Below are positions 27,295-36,623 of a stretch of 64,000 nucleotides of DNA, piece by piece; positions within the stretch are counted from its first letter, which is position 1; every line of letters begins with the position of its first letter. The notes beneath the pieces were generated by a model. The model was given only the letters and a program-made list of their open reading frames with translations. It did not search any database and had not been told where the DNA came from. This DNA is from DYJK01 sp040755055 (GTDB taxonomy: Bacteria; Bacteroidota; Ignavibacteria; Ignavibacteriales; Melioribacteraceae), in the NCBI GenBank assembly GCA_040755055.1, contig JBFMBS010000021.1:15603-79602 (forward strand), read 5' to 3'. A program made the position numbers and the translations under genes.

Positions 27295-27681
27295 ATGATC
27301 ATTAAAGATTACGAAAAATTTTTATCGATATTTCTCTGGCTCACAGCAATTCATTCTATCTTAGTCGGAATCGGATTAATTTTAATTCCCCCTTCATTTC
27401 TACAGCATTTTGGTCTAATCGATTACAAGGAGAGTTTTTTCCAGGCACAAGGCGGTGTTTTCCATTTGGGTGTAAGCATTGCCTACTGTATGGCGGCATC
27501 AAACCCGATGCAATCCAAACAGCTTATCAAGTTTATTATTTATCTTAAAATGTTTGCTTTCATTTTCCTTATGATCTATTTCATATTTGTTTTGCAAAGC
27601 TGGCTGATCTTACTATCGGGAATAGGGGATGGTTTTATGGGGGTTACTATCCTTATACTTTTACGATTGAGTAACAAATAA
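27295..27681 (+). CDS. Small four-helix membrane protein, unknown
   Basis: 128 residues with four hydrophobic segments (about 13-33, 45-70, 75-98 and 100-125) and little else. FFQAQGGVFHLGVSIAYCMAA suggests one helix packing on small residues. I do not recognise the family. It precedes the epimerase gene by 89 bases on the same strand and may share its transcript. Confidence 0.55.
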   Translation: MIIKDYEKFLSIFLWLTAIHSILVGIGLILIPPSFLQHFGLIDYKESFFQAQGGVFHLGVSIAYCMAASNPMQSKQLIKFIIYLKMFAFIFLMIYFIFVLQSWLILLSGIGDGFMGVTILILLRLSNK

Positions 27682-27770
27682 AAAAGAATTAATTTAAAGT
27701 AAGAAGAGGAACAAAGTTCTACCCGGTTTGTATTTAAGCGAAACTCTTTCCCAGTAAGGAGTAGTGAACG

Positions 27771-29390
27771 ATGCAATCATCAGCCGGACTGCCAACATTA
27801 ATTCTTACCGGCGCTTCAGGTCTGCTTGGTAAGTATTTACTCGAAGAATTTAAGAATGAATTTAGAATCTTTGCAATTGCGCGTAGATCACAATACGAAT
27901 GCAATGCTCCAAGACATCCAAATATTGCGTGGATGAGAGCAGACATAGCAGATATCTCAAGCATAACAAAAACATTTAGCGAAATACAAACCGCCGGCGG
28001 TGCCGATTTTCTTATTCACTTAGCTGCATACTACGATTTTGAAAATGAATACCACCTGGAGTACCAGCGCACCAACATAAACGGTACAGCAAATATTATC
28101 CAGCTTGCTAAAAACATGAAGTTAAAACTTTTTGTATTTGCAAGCTCAGTAGCCGCGTGTTCATTTCCGGCTGAGAATGAATTCGTTGATGAAGATACGC
28201 CGGCCGATGGTGAACATATTTATGCAAAAAGTAAAAAAGCCGGTGAAGAGATGGTCAAAAATTTTGCCGGGCATACCCCTTCTTGTATTATACGACTCGG
28301 CGCAATATTCAGCGATTGGTGTGAATATGCACCGCTTTATATGCAAATCAATACATGGATAGGTAATTCGCCGAAATCGAAGATAGTCGCCGGTCATGGC
28401 AATTCTTCTGTCCCATATGTTCATGTCAGGGATGTACTCAGATTTATGAGGGAACTGCTCTATCATTACGGGATGTTTAATTCCGGCGAAACGCTTGTTG
28501 TATCTACAAACGGTTCCACATCTCATCTACAGCTTTATAAATTGATTACACATTATTTCTTCGGCAACGAGCTTAAACCGGTGTTACTGCCGAAATTTGT
28601 TTGTGCTTTTGGCATCTATTTATTAATAGCGGTAAAGTTTTTTCTGCATATTAATTTTTTTGAAAAACCGTGGATGTTGAAATATATTGATAAGAAATTG
28701 GATGTTAAAATAAAACGAACAGATAAAATTATAGATTGGTCTCCGGATCCGAGATTGCACATAGAAAAGAGAATGCCGTTTATAATCGAAAGAATGAAAA
28801 GCGAACCGCTCACATGGCAGTTACGTAATTCAATGATATTACGAAAATCGGAATTGAGAATTGATTTTGTTATCTACTCAGTATTAGCGGACGACGAAGA
28901 TATAATCATCGATAAAATTATCGATTCCATCAACACAGCCAATGATCAGAGGCGACTATTAGCAGCACCAAATTCCGACAGCCAAGAAATAATGTGGTTT
29001 GTTAAGTTCATCTACAGATTGATTCTTACATCGATCAATACAAATAATAAACTGCTTATTCAAAATTACTTTGAAGCATCATCTGTCAACCGTTTCGAGA
29101 CCGGTTTCAATTATGAAAGTATTGCTTTCATTTTAAGAAAAATTGAAGAAGGGATTATTGACCATCTAAGTTCAGACGAACGTTTAAACAAATCCAGGAA
29201 AGAATTATATGATTTTATCTCGCTGCCAATCGATTTTGCAATTGATGAAGCGGAGCAGCAATATCATCTTTACATCCACAATATTACAACTAACAACCGG
29301 GATGAAATTCAAAAACAGAAATACGCTTCTGCATCTGCAAGGGAATTGCTCGAAGAAACAATTTGGAGTTGCCTGGTAAACAGAAAATAA
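27771..29390 (+). CDS. NAD-dependent epimerase/dehydratase with C-terminal extension
   Basis: 539 residues. The first ~330 form an extended SDR: nucleotide loop TGASGLLGKYLLEEF, DFLIHLAAYYDFENEYHLEYQRTNINGT, catalytic FASSVAACSF and Y-A-K-S-K (YxxxK), then a substrate region with VPYVHVRDVLRFMREL. Residues about 340-539 are an extra mostly helical segment that I cannot assign (…SMILRKSELRIDFVIYSVLADDEDI). AAGGAG precedes the ATG. A histidine kinase gene starts 15 bases downstream, so the pair is probably cotranscribed. The substrate is likely a nucleotide sugar or steroid-like ketone; not decidable. Confidence 0.78.
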   Translation: MQSSAGLPTLILTGASGLLGKYLLEEFKNEFRIFAIARRSQYECNAPRHPNIAWMRADIADISSITKTFSEIQTAGGADFLIHLAAYYDFENEYHLEYQRTNINGTANIIQLAKNMKLKLFVFASSVAACSFPAENEFVDEDTPADGEHIYAKSKKAGEEMVKNFAGHTPSCIIRLGAIFSDWCEYAPLYMQINTWIGNSPKSKIVAGHGNSSVPYVHVRDVLRFMRELLYHYGMFNSGETLVVSTNGSTSHLQLYKLITHYFFGNELKPVLLPKFVCAFGIYLLIAVKFFLHINFFEKPWMLKYIDKKLDVKIKRTDKIIDWSPDPRLHIEKRMPFIIERMKSEPLTWQLRNSMILRKSELRIDFVIYSVLADDEDIIIDKIIDSINTANDQRRLLAAPNSDSQEIMWFVKFIYRLILTSINTNNKLLIQNYFEASSVNRFETGFNYESIAFILRKIEEGIIDHLSSDERLNKSRKELYDFISLPIDFAIDEAEQQYHLYIHNITTNNRDEIQKQKYASASARELLEETIWSCLVNRK

Positions 29391-29405
29391 TTCAAAAAGA
29401 TTATT

Positions 29406-31361
29406 ATGAAATGGAAACTTAGAAATACTCAATTGTTTGGCTACACAATAGTTGTAGTGTTGATGGGTGTGTTTACTATTTATGCCGGTTTGTCGTTTAT
29501 ATCCGAGACTGTACTAAAAGAAGCCAAACTGCGTGTGCAGATGGATCTTAACTCTGCATGGACGGCATTTAACGAAGAGAAAGCCCTTCTCCAGATCAAT
29601 GTTGGTTTGGTATCCCAGTATGAATTATTCCGGACAACCCTACGTGAGAGAAATAGATCATCTTATTTGAATACATTTTTAGCAGAGCTAAAAGATAAGT
29701 ACAAACTCGATTTTCTAAACCTTGTTAATAAGGAAGGAATAATAATAGGAACATCAGGTAAACACGAAGCGATCAATCGCCGTGTAAGAAACGACCCCGT
29801 AATTGAGCAAGCTTTTTTAGGAAATGTAGCCAGCGGTACCTCCTTAATTTCTCATGAAAAACTTCTGACTAAAAGTGATGAATTAGCCGAACACGCAGTT
29901 ATACCCTTAGTTGAAACCGAACGTGCAATACCAACAGATCGAAAAGTTGAAGACCGTGGAATGATCCTCGAAGCGGCTGTACCAATCCTTGATGAGAAGA
30001 ATCAAATTTACGGAATTGTGTACGGCGGCATTCTTCTTAACAAACGTTATGATCTTGTTGATAGAATCAGGAACACAGTTTTCGAACTCGGTTACTTCGA
30101 AGGAAAACCGTTAGGCACTGTAACAATTTTTTTAGGTGATACCAGGATCGCTACTAATGTAATTACAGCTGATAGCGTTAGAGCTATTGGTACTAGGGTT
30201 TCCAAAGAAGTGTACGATACAGTCATAGTAAAAGGAAAGCGGTTTGCAAATAGAGCTTTTGTTGTTAATGATTGGTATTTATCTGCTTATGATCCGATTA
30301 GGGATGCGCGGAATAATATCATCGGAATTTTGTATGTAGGATTGCTTGAAAAGAAATACACCGCTTACAAAGAAGAACTAACAATAAAATTTGTAGGGAT
30401 CGGTTTCGCAGCTATTTTAATCTCAATTCTGCTGGCAAATTTTTTCTCGGGTAAAATCAGGAAACCAATCCTGAAATTAGTAGATGCTACCAGGGAAATA
30501 TCATCAGGAAAATTAGATGCAAGGGTACAAGGTGTTGAAGGGAGCTATGAAATATCGGAACTTGCAAATTCTTTTAACTCAATGGCTGAATCGCTGGAAA
30601 ATGACAGTAAGCAGCTCCAGGAAGCGGCAGATAAATTGAAAAAAGCTTATCTCGAATCAGATGAAAAAAATCGTGCTTACCTTGAAATGCTTGGCTTTGT
30701 AACCCATGAACTCAAATCTCCGCTTGCATCAATAGTATTTGCTATCGGATCATTACGTGATAGACTGCTGGGACCATTAAATGATGTTCAGGAGACGGTG
30801 TTAAAATCATCTGCCAGGAGTGCAGATTATCTTAACTCTACAATTGCTAACTATCTAAATTTAAGCCGGATTGAAGAGGGAGAACTTAAACTTAAAATGG
30901 TTAAAGTTGCCTTTCTAGCTACGATTATTGATCCCGTAATTCATGGGCTTACTGAAATGGCATCGGATAACCGGATGGAAATTAGATGTGATGTGCCGGG
31001 CGAATTAGAAGTTGAATGCGATCCCGATTTAATGATTTCGGTATTCCAGAATCTGATATCCAATGCAATAAAGTACGGTTACAAAGAGACAGTTATAGAA
31101 GTCCGGCTGGATAACCAGGGCGCAAATCAATTGGAATTCTCAGTCTCGAACAAAGGTCCGGGTTTTAATAATGATGAAAAAGAATTACTGTTTACAAGGT
31201 TTTCCCGGCTGAACAAAGAAAACTATTCTACAAAATCCGGAACCGGGCTTGGATTGTTTGTGACGAAAAATATAATTGTTAAACACGGCGGAAAAATTTG
31301 GGCTGAATCCGAACAAGGGAAATGGGCTAAGTTTTCTTTTGCTATTCCAATAGTTAACTGA
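29406..31361 (+). CDS. Transmembrane sensor histidine kinase (Cache-like/HAMP)
   Basis: 651 residues: membrane segment about 11-31, a ~290-residue periplasmic sensor with a Cache-like layout (YKLDFLNLVNKEGIIIGTSG, AAVPILDEKNQIYGIVYGGILLNKRYDLVD), second membrane segment about 328-348, HAMP about 348-400 (PILKLVDATREISSGKLDARV), a coiled linker, HisKA with FVTHELKSPLAS (His about 433), then HATPase_c with QNLISNAIKYG and SGTGLGLFVTKNIIVKHGG. It should respond to an external small molecule. No response regulator is adjacent; the nearest candidate is at 34218-34631 on the other strand. Confidence 0.88.
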   Translation: MKWKLRNTQLFGYTIVVVLMGVFTIYAGLSFISETVLKEAKLRVQMDLNSAWTAFNEEKALLQINVGLVSQYELFRTTLRERNRSSYLNTFLAELKDKYKLDFLNLVNKEGIIIGTSGKHEAINRRVRNDPVIEQAFLGNVASGTSLISHEKLLTKSDELAEHAVIPLVETERAIPTDRKVEDRGMILEAAVPILDEKNQIYGIVYGGILLNKRYDLVDRIRNTVFELGYFEGKPLGTVTIFLGDTRIATNVITADSVRAIGTRVSKEVYDTVIVKGKRFANRAFVVNDWYLSAYDPIRDARNNIIGILYVGLLEKKYTAYKEELTIKFVGIGFAAILISILLANFFSGKIRKPILKLVDATREISSGKLDARVQGVEGSYEISELANSFNSMAESLENDSKQLQEAADKLKKAYLESDEKNRAYLEMLGFVTHELKSPLASIVFAIGSLRDRLLGPLNDVQETVLKSSARSADYLNSTIANYLNLSRIEEGELKLKMVKVAFLATIIDPVIHGLTEMASDNRMEIRCDVPGELEVECDPDLMISVFQNLISNAIKYGYKETVIEVRLDNQGANQLEFSVSNKGPGFNNDEKELLFTRFSRLNKENYSTKSGTGLGLFVTKNIIVKHGGKIWAESEQGKWAKFSFAIPIVN

Positions 31362-31391
31362 AATTATTTTTGATTCAATTCTCATTTCACA

Positions 31392-32804
31392 ATGACAGAG
31401 ATTGATTACGAGGCGACCGAGAATATTATTCGTGACGAACTTCTTGAGTGTAGGCGCTTATTCACAAGAGCTGTCACAGATATGCCCGAATACTCCACAC
31501 AGGAGAAGATAGGACACGATTTTCCCGGCTTTCAAAGAGAAGTCTTCAAGGCTCACAAATACGCTCTCAGGCTCTTGATCGATAGGATTCTGTGGCTTGA
31601 GAACCTACTTGCGGAAACGACGGGCGCTACCCATCCACGTTCACCAGACATGAGAACTCTGAAACTCCATTTTTGGAAGCGCATTTTGGAGATGGGGTAC
31701 AATACTTTTGTCTGGATTCACGTCGGGATCGACAGGAGCAATACAAAAAAGGTGTTCAAAGGCCCGAAGCATGGGGACTTGGGTAATCAAAACGTCGCCT
31801 CTGTGTTGCAATACGTGGATGAAGTGAACAAAAATCCAAACGAGTTTGCACTCCCTTTGGACTTCTGCTCCTTTTCACCCATATGCGACATCTTGCAGAT
31901 TAGTTACTCGGAAGCTGAAAAGATTCGCCGGACCCTATTCCTCGAAGCGAAATCCGGCAAGGTAAATGATGAGATGCTTGAAACTATTGATGCCAAAACA
32001 CCTGAGGCGTATTTCAAGTTCTTCGACACCTACGGCGAAAAGGGAATCAACCAGATGGAACGATTCTTTAGACAACAGTTGATGCTTCACAAGAGTCACA
32101 AGCTCATAAACGCTGAGTCGGGGGTCTACGAAAATCCGGTGAGCGGTAAGCCACCTCTTATCGTCTTGCCTAATGAGGCAAAGGTTGTTCATTTCACCGA
32201 CAAGATAACTGAACTGCTGGAAAAAGCTGAGAGAAGAGACTTCGCCGTAGATGTAATAGATAATTGCTTAGTAGTTGGGGCTCTTAACGGTGAGGATGAA
32301 AGCATTCTGATGTTGGGCGAATACGATGTACGTCTGTACATCTACCACTGCTTTTTCAATCCAGCAACTCTGGATGGAGCGCCGTATCCCGACGACTTGC
32401 CTGAGATACTCAGCAGAATTACACTAACAGACTGGTTGGAAAGCGTTGCATCAGTGGTTCTCGAACCTATTCTTCTACGACGTCTGGCTGACAAGTATCT
32501 GATGGATGTCTTGTTGGGTAAGAAACGGCTCAGACTGTTTTTTAACCCCGAGAGTTTCATAACTCTCTGCAACGAGAACGGAATAAGGGCAGAGTTCACA
32601 ACCACGAAAGAAGCGAATCACCTCCGGTCGTCGGGTTCTGCAAAAGGTCTCGTCGAATTCAATGGTAGATTCATTCGCCTCTTTCTCGGTGATGCGGTTG
32701 CGACGTTTGGAGATGGGTTTCTTCACGAGATGCTATTCAATTGGGTGCGGCCAACTTCCGTTATTGAGCAACTCAAAGGGCACAAGTTGACAAGGGCATC
32801 ATGA
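31392..32804 (+). CDS. Orphan 470-residue protein, probably acquired
   Basis: 470 residues, no signal peptide, no membrane segments, no family that I recognise. Visible features: a helical N-terminal half with ALRLLIDRILWLENLLAETTG and FKGPKHGDLGNQNVASVLQYVDEVNKNPNEFALPLDFC, and a C-terminal half with LLGEYDVRLYIYHCFFNPATLDGAPYPDDLPEILSR. Base use differs from the neighbours: many C/G-ending codons and words such as GTCGCC, CGCCTC and GAGGCG, which are rare in the kinase before it. With the inverted repeat and insertion sequence that follow, this suggests horizontal acquisition. Confidence 0.6.
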   Translation: MTEIDYEATENIIRDELLECRRLFTRAVTDMPEYSTQEKIGHDFPGFQREVFKAHKYALRLLIDRILWLENLLAETTGATHPRSPDMRTLKLHFWKRILEMGYNTFVWIHVGIDRSNTKKVFKGPKHGDLGNQNVASVLQYVDEVNKNPNEFALPLDFCSFSPICDILQISYSEAEKIRRTLFLEAKSGKVNDEMLETIDAKTPEAYFKFFDTYGEKGINQMERFFRQQLMLHKSHKLINAESGVYENPVSGKPPLIVLPNEAKVVHFTDKITELLEKAERRDFAVDVIDNCLVVGALNGEDESILMLGEYDVRLYIYHCFFNPATLDGAPYPDDLPEILSRITLTDWLESVASVVLEPILLRRLADKYLMDVLLGKKRLRLFFNPESFITLCNENGIRAEFTTTKEANHLRSSGSAKGLVEFNGRFIRLFLGDAVATFGDGFLHEMLFNWVRPTSVIEQLKGHKLTRAS

Positions 32805-32846
32805 AAGGTATTGCCGGCTTATTTAGCAAAACAACTGCAGCTAACA

Positions 32847-32974
32847 GCACAAACCACGACACTCGCTCTGTTGGTATGGCAATGTTGATACTCGGTTCAG
32901 TTGTACTCGTTTTATGTCACCCACCGCATTGAATGAAACTTTTTTAGACGACGGTCGGTACGCGTGGTTTGTGC
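32847..32974. repeat. Inverted repeat resembling a broken attC site
   Basis: GCACAAACCACG at 32847-32858 is perfectly complementary to CGTGGTTTGTGC at 32963-32974, 104 bases apart. CTAAC stands just outside the left arm, as in the outer box of integron attC sites, but the matching GTTAG outside the right arm is missing; an insertion sequence begins 18 bases further. The spacing and position (40 bases after an orphan gene) suit a cassette recombination site. The match is incomplete, so the call is tentative. Confidence 0.35.
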
Positions 32975-32991
32975 ACATATTACACAAAATT

Positions 32992-33883
32992 AATTATGGT
33001 AATTAGTTAAAAATAGGTCTAAGGTAAAATTGTTATATTAAAGAAAGACCTTAGTCCCAATGATAATTGAGCAAATTAGCCAAATAACAAGCGGTAGTAT
33101 TTGTAAAAACTGTGGTTCAAAAAATCTTTATCGTTTTAAGGAACAAAGGATCAAATGTAAAGATTGTAATGAACGATACTACCTAAAACAAATATCTGTT
33201 GATCTTTGGACATTATATTATTTCAGTATAGAAGCAACAGCAAACAAAACATCAAAAGAACTAAAGTTGAATTACCGAACAGTATTAACGAGGTTTAACA
33301 GTTACAGACGGAAAATTCTTCAACACCAAGAGAATAATTTTCAAATCCTTAGTGGAGAGATAGAATGTGATGAAAGTTATTTTGGTGGTCGTCGTAAATA
33401 TCTTAGAGGACGCTCAAAAGCCAATAAAATCATAGTTTTGGGGCTTTTGGAGAGAAGGGGAAAGATATATACAACGATAGTCGAAAACGTAAAAGCATCA
33501 TCATTACTTGATGAGATTAAAATGAAATCCGAAAAAAGTAGTGTATTTTATACCGACAAGTTTAAGAGTTATAAGTCACTGCAATTTTTCAGGAAACATG
33601 TTCAGATTGATCATCAAGAAAGATACGTTGAAGGAAAAAATCACATCAATGGTATTGTCCAAAGGACTCCTTCGGAGAAGGATTCTGGTCCTATGCCAAA
33701 GAACGATTACTCAAATATCACGGTGTAAGTAAATACAACTTCATCTTGTATCTTAAAGAACTCGAATTTAGATTCAACTACCGTAAAGAAAATATTTTTC
33801 AATTACTAAATCAGATTATTTTTAATAGGCATTACAACATTCTAATTGTCGCTTAGACCTAATTTTGCATAATTACCATAATT
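32992..33883 (+). mobile_element. ISXO2/IS1595-family insertion sequence
   Basis: About 890 bases. Both ends carry a related inverted terminal sequence: AATTATGGTAATTA followed a few bases later by AGGTCTAAG, read inward from the left, and the same on the opposite strand from the right end at 33883. Inside is one transposase gene, disrupted. I cannot make out a clean target-site duplication. Confidence 0.75.
33060..33856 (+). pseudogene. ISXO2-type transposase, broken by a 20-bp palindromic insert
   Basis: The N-terminal 199 codons encode a zinc-ribbon (CKNCGSKNLYRFKEQRIKCKDC) and the DDE region of ISXO2/IS1595 transposases (GEIECDESYFGGRRKYLRGR, VFYTDKFKSYKSL). After NHINGI at 33656, twenty bases (33657-33676) are inserted exactly between two codons; the frame then resumes as EGFWSYAKERLLKYHGVSKYNF and runs to TAG at 33854. 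Removing them restores the family motif HINGIEGFWS. The insert contains two small hairpins (GTCC-AAA-GGAC and TCC-TTC-GGA), and its end forms a six-base palindrome with the existing GAAGGA codons. The element is probably immobile. Confidence 0.85.
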
Positions 33884-33904
33884 TTTTATTTGCCAACATT
33901 TAAT

Positions 33905-33995
33905 GACTGTGTGAAAATTGTAGGTCGAAACGCTGTTTCGACCATTTTGGACATATACTATTATGAATTCAATGAATATTTTGTATAGGTGATTC
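33905..33995. repeat. Truncated copy of the MITE-like element
   Basis: GACTGTGTGAAAATTGTAGG followed by a perfect palindrome at 33923-33943 (nine-base arms GGTCGAAAC around GCT) and a spacer containing ATTCAATGAATATTT. It equals the reverse complement of 21861-21986. The copy stops at GGTGATTC (33995), exactly at the loop centre of what should be its second palindrome. Confidence 0.75.
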
Positions 33996-34148
33996 TTGCA
34001 AACATTTGTTAGTCGGACATCGAACCCCCTTACAAATTTAATTTCCACTCACCCTCTTTATTTCGGAGATAAGAGTACACTCTCAATTTTGGGCTTAGCT
34101 CAAATTGTATTTAATTGTGGCTAAAGCCAATGGCATAGGATTATATTG

Positions 34149-34172
34149 TACCATGACCTGAAGGTCATGGTA
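34149..34172. repeat. Perfect 11-bp palindrome
   Basis: TACCATGACCT and its complement AGGTCATGGTA around GA. A half copy (CCATGACCTGAAG) occurs at 55854, so it belongs to a dispersed family. The rest of 33996-34217 holds a weak TGGCT-AA-AGCCA hairpin near 34119 and no gene. Confidence 0.7.
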
Positions 34173-34217
34173 ATATTAAAAACAACTTAAATATGAATTT
34201 TGTGTAGCTTTAGTTAA

Positions 34218-34631
34218 TTACCTCTGTAGCAACTCCTCGATTTTAAACATTAACTCTGCTGGTTTAACCGGTTTCTCGATAAATGCATCGACGGGAAGTA
34301 ATGCCGTCCCGACTTTTTCACTGAAACTAATAGTCGTCTTTGTAGTCACGCTTGTCAGCATCAAGATTGGAACATTAGAAAAGGCTTTATACTCTGATTT
34401 CTCTCCGCCGGTTCGCAACTCACTCAGTACTCTAAAACCGGCTACAAAATCTTCCATGATTACATCTAAAATTATTAAATCCGGCTTGAACTCTTTAATC
34501 TTTACCAAACCCTCCGAGGCAGAAGAAGCTGAATCAAATTCATAATTTTTTGTTTCAAGAACTATCTTGATAACATTGACGAGGTTTGCATCGTCGTCTA
34601 TCATCAGAATCTTTTTTTTCTTATCCATCAT
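34218..34631 (-). CDS. Single-domain response regulator
   Basis: 137 residues, a lone receiver domain: acidic pair in ILMIDDDANLV, phospho-acceptor Asp in LIILDVIMED (about residue 57), MLTSVTTKT with the conserved Thr/Ser, and the switch lysine in FIEKPVKPAE. No output domain. Its ATG overlaps the selB stop codon (ATGA), so translation is probably coupled to selB. No kinase is adjacent on this strand. Whether it regulates selenium or formate metabolism is unknown; the coupling is the only hint. Confidence 0.88.
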   Translation of the reverse strand: MMDKKKKILMIDDDANLVNVIKIVLETKNYEFDSASSASEGLVKIKEFKPDLIILDVIMEDFVAGFRVLSELRTGGEKSEYKAFSNVPILMLTSVTTKTTISFSEKVGTALLPVDAFIEKPVKPAELMFKIEELLQR

Positions 34632-36622
34632 ACATGTTGAAAATTTGTTTGAAATTTATTTTTTGAGCTGATTTTAATTTCCTGAAGTTTATGCAGACCC
34701 TTTTCGGTTATGAAACGTAAATCACCGTCGCGATAAATTATTTCTTCGCTATCGTAAATTGAAAAGAGAAGCAGACAAATTTTTCTATTTCCTCTTAACA
34801 AATCTCTAAAACCGGCAACCGTAATTCCTTCGTCGTGGTCTTTAAGGTAAGTCAACAAGATTTCTCTGCATTTTTCAACGATATCGATATGTAAATAGCT
34901 GTCATCAATATGAATTAGTCTCTTATGTTTTGTTAATAAGGTTAATATCTGTATTAATTTATTTTCTGTGATACCAAAATTGTGTGCCGTCGGGTTAAGT
35001 TCGCTCATTAACGGAACATTCATGCCGCTCTCTTTATGAAATCTTTCAACAAATTTAATTTGCTGTTTATCTTGCCCGGTGATGACAACATTATGCAAGT
35101 ATAACACCCAGGTTGAATCGGATTTTTTCAGCATTCTATTTTGAGCCATTTCTTCTAACAGACTTTTCATAATTTCTTCGGCAGCTATATTACGCGCTGA
35201 TCCCCAAATGCCCATCAACTCTTCAAATGTTCTTCCGTTTTCATCTAAAGGATTGTGTTTATGATAATTCTCTAGATTTCTTATAATCTTATTTTTGATA
35301 TATTCTAAACGGGAAGAAAGAATAAAAAACACAGTACCGGTCGATTTAAAATATTTAACTTCGGAGGGTAATTGCTCTAATGAAAAATTGTTGATCTGCT
35401 TTGCCGGAATGTTTTGGTTGTTAATAATAGATTCTAACGTAAGTGGGGATTGGCTTTTTTTTACTTCGGCAGAAATTATTTCGGCAACACCACCATTCAG
35501 AATATTTTTCAAACTTGTAATTAATTTAACAGTCCGTCTCCGGTGGTTTAGAGGGTAAGGATCAATTATTTCACCGCCGCCTAAAGTAACATCTCCCGAA
35601 GTGCTTCTAATTATAAATTTATCTCCTTTCTGAGCAATGAAAGGATAATCAAGATGCACTTGAGCAATGGCAGATTCACTGTATTTCAAAGTATCGGAGT
35701 CAATTAAATGGATTCGAGCCGGCGACTCATATGTTCCGCATAAAAATATTGCGTGCGACCACAAATTTATTTTTTTACTGCTGATCGATTTTATTTGGGC
35801 ATCGACTATTGTTACCGGCATTATTTTTTTATTTGATAAAACCATCCCTTTTCTAAAATCTTCCTTTTTAATTCCGGTTAGATTTATTGCGGCTCTATTG
35901 CCGGCATAGACTTCATTAACTTCTTTCCCGTGCCTTTCTAATCGTCTTACCCTAAGTTCCTTTCCACCGGGAAGTAAAAGAATATTTTCGTCTTTTCTTA
36001 ATTTGCCGCTAATAACCGAGCCGGTGACAACAGTACCAAAACCGGCTACGCTGAAAATTCTATCAACGAACATCCTGAAATTAGTCTCCTCATCTTTATA
36101 CAAATCACAGTAAGAAAATTGCGACAAATAATTTTTCAACTCTAAAATTCCTTGCCCGGTTATTGGTGATACTCTAAAAATAGGTGCTTCTTTCAGGAAG
36201 GTACTTTTTATAAATTCTTGAATTTCATTTTCTATTACTATAAGCATTTCTTCATCAACGAGGTCGATTTTAGTTAAAACGACGATACCTGATTTAATAC
36301 CTAACATTTGAGATATTTGAATATGCTCGATTGTTTGAGGCATAATTCCGCTATCTGCCGCAACTACGAGCATTACCATATCAATGCCGCATGCACCTGA
36401 TATCATTGTATTAACAAAATCTTTATGGCCAGGTACATCAATTATCCCGATACTAGTTCCATTTGGAAAATCGATGTGGGCAAAACCAAGATTGATTGTA
36501 ATCCCCCTTAATTTTTCTTCCGGGTGTGTATCACAATCGATCCCGGTAAGCGCTTTGATAAGGGCAGTCTTACCATGATCTACATGACCGGCAGTACCTA
36601 ATATGAAATGATTCTTACTCAT
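34628..36622 (-). CDS. selB: Selenocysteine-specific elongation factor SelB
   Basis: 664 residues. The GTPase domain has GTAGHVDHGKTALIKALTGIDCDTHPEEKLRGITINLGFA, DVPGHKDFV and LTKIDLVDEE. EF-Tu-like beta-barrels follow (FGTVVTGSVISGKL), then C-terminal winged-helix repeats (about 400-664) that bind the SECIS hairpin. Length is close to E. coli SelB (614). It starts one base after the selA stop. It delivers Sec-tRNA to UGA in fdhA. Confidence 0.97.
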   Translation of the reverse strand: MSKNHFILGTAGHVDHGKTALIKALTGIDCDTHPEEKLRGITINLGFAHIDFPNGTSIGIIDVPGHKDFVNTMISGACGIDMVMLVVAADSGIMPQTIEHIQISQMLGIKSGIVVLTKIDLVDEEMLIVIENEIQEFIKSTFLKEAPIFRVSPITGQGILELKNYLSQFSYCDLYKDEETNFRMFVDRIFSVAGFGTVVTGSVISGKLRKDENILLLPGGKELRVRRLERHGKEVNEVYAGNRAAINLTGIKKEDFRKGMVLSNKKIMPVTIVDAQIKSISSKKINLWSHAIFLCGTYESPARIHLIDSDTLKYSESAIAQVHLDYPFIAQKGDKFIIRSTSGDVTLGGGEIIDPYPLNHRRRTVKLITSLKNILNGGVAEIISAEVKKSQSPLTLESIINNQNIPAKQINNFSLEQLPSEVKYFKSTGTVFFILSSRLEYIKNKIIRNLENYHKHNPLDENGRTFEELMGIWGSARNIAAEEIMKSLLEEMAQNRMLKKSDSTWVLYLHNVVITGQDKQQIKFVERFHKESGMNVPLMSELNPTAHNFGITENKLIQILTLLTKHKRLIHIDDSYLHIDIVEKCREILLTYLKDHDEGITVAGFRDLLRGNRKICLLLFSIYDSEEIIYRDGDLRFITEKGLHKLQEIKISSKNKFQTNFQHV

Positions 36623-36623
36623 T

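Noticed and set aside
31935..32726. Minus-strand open frames of 83-87 codons inside the orphan gene
   Set aside because: They are shadow frames that arise from its higher GC content; no start signals.
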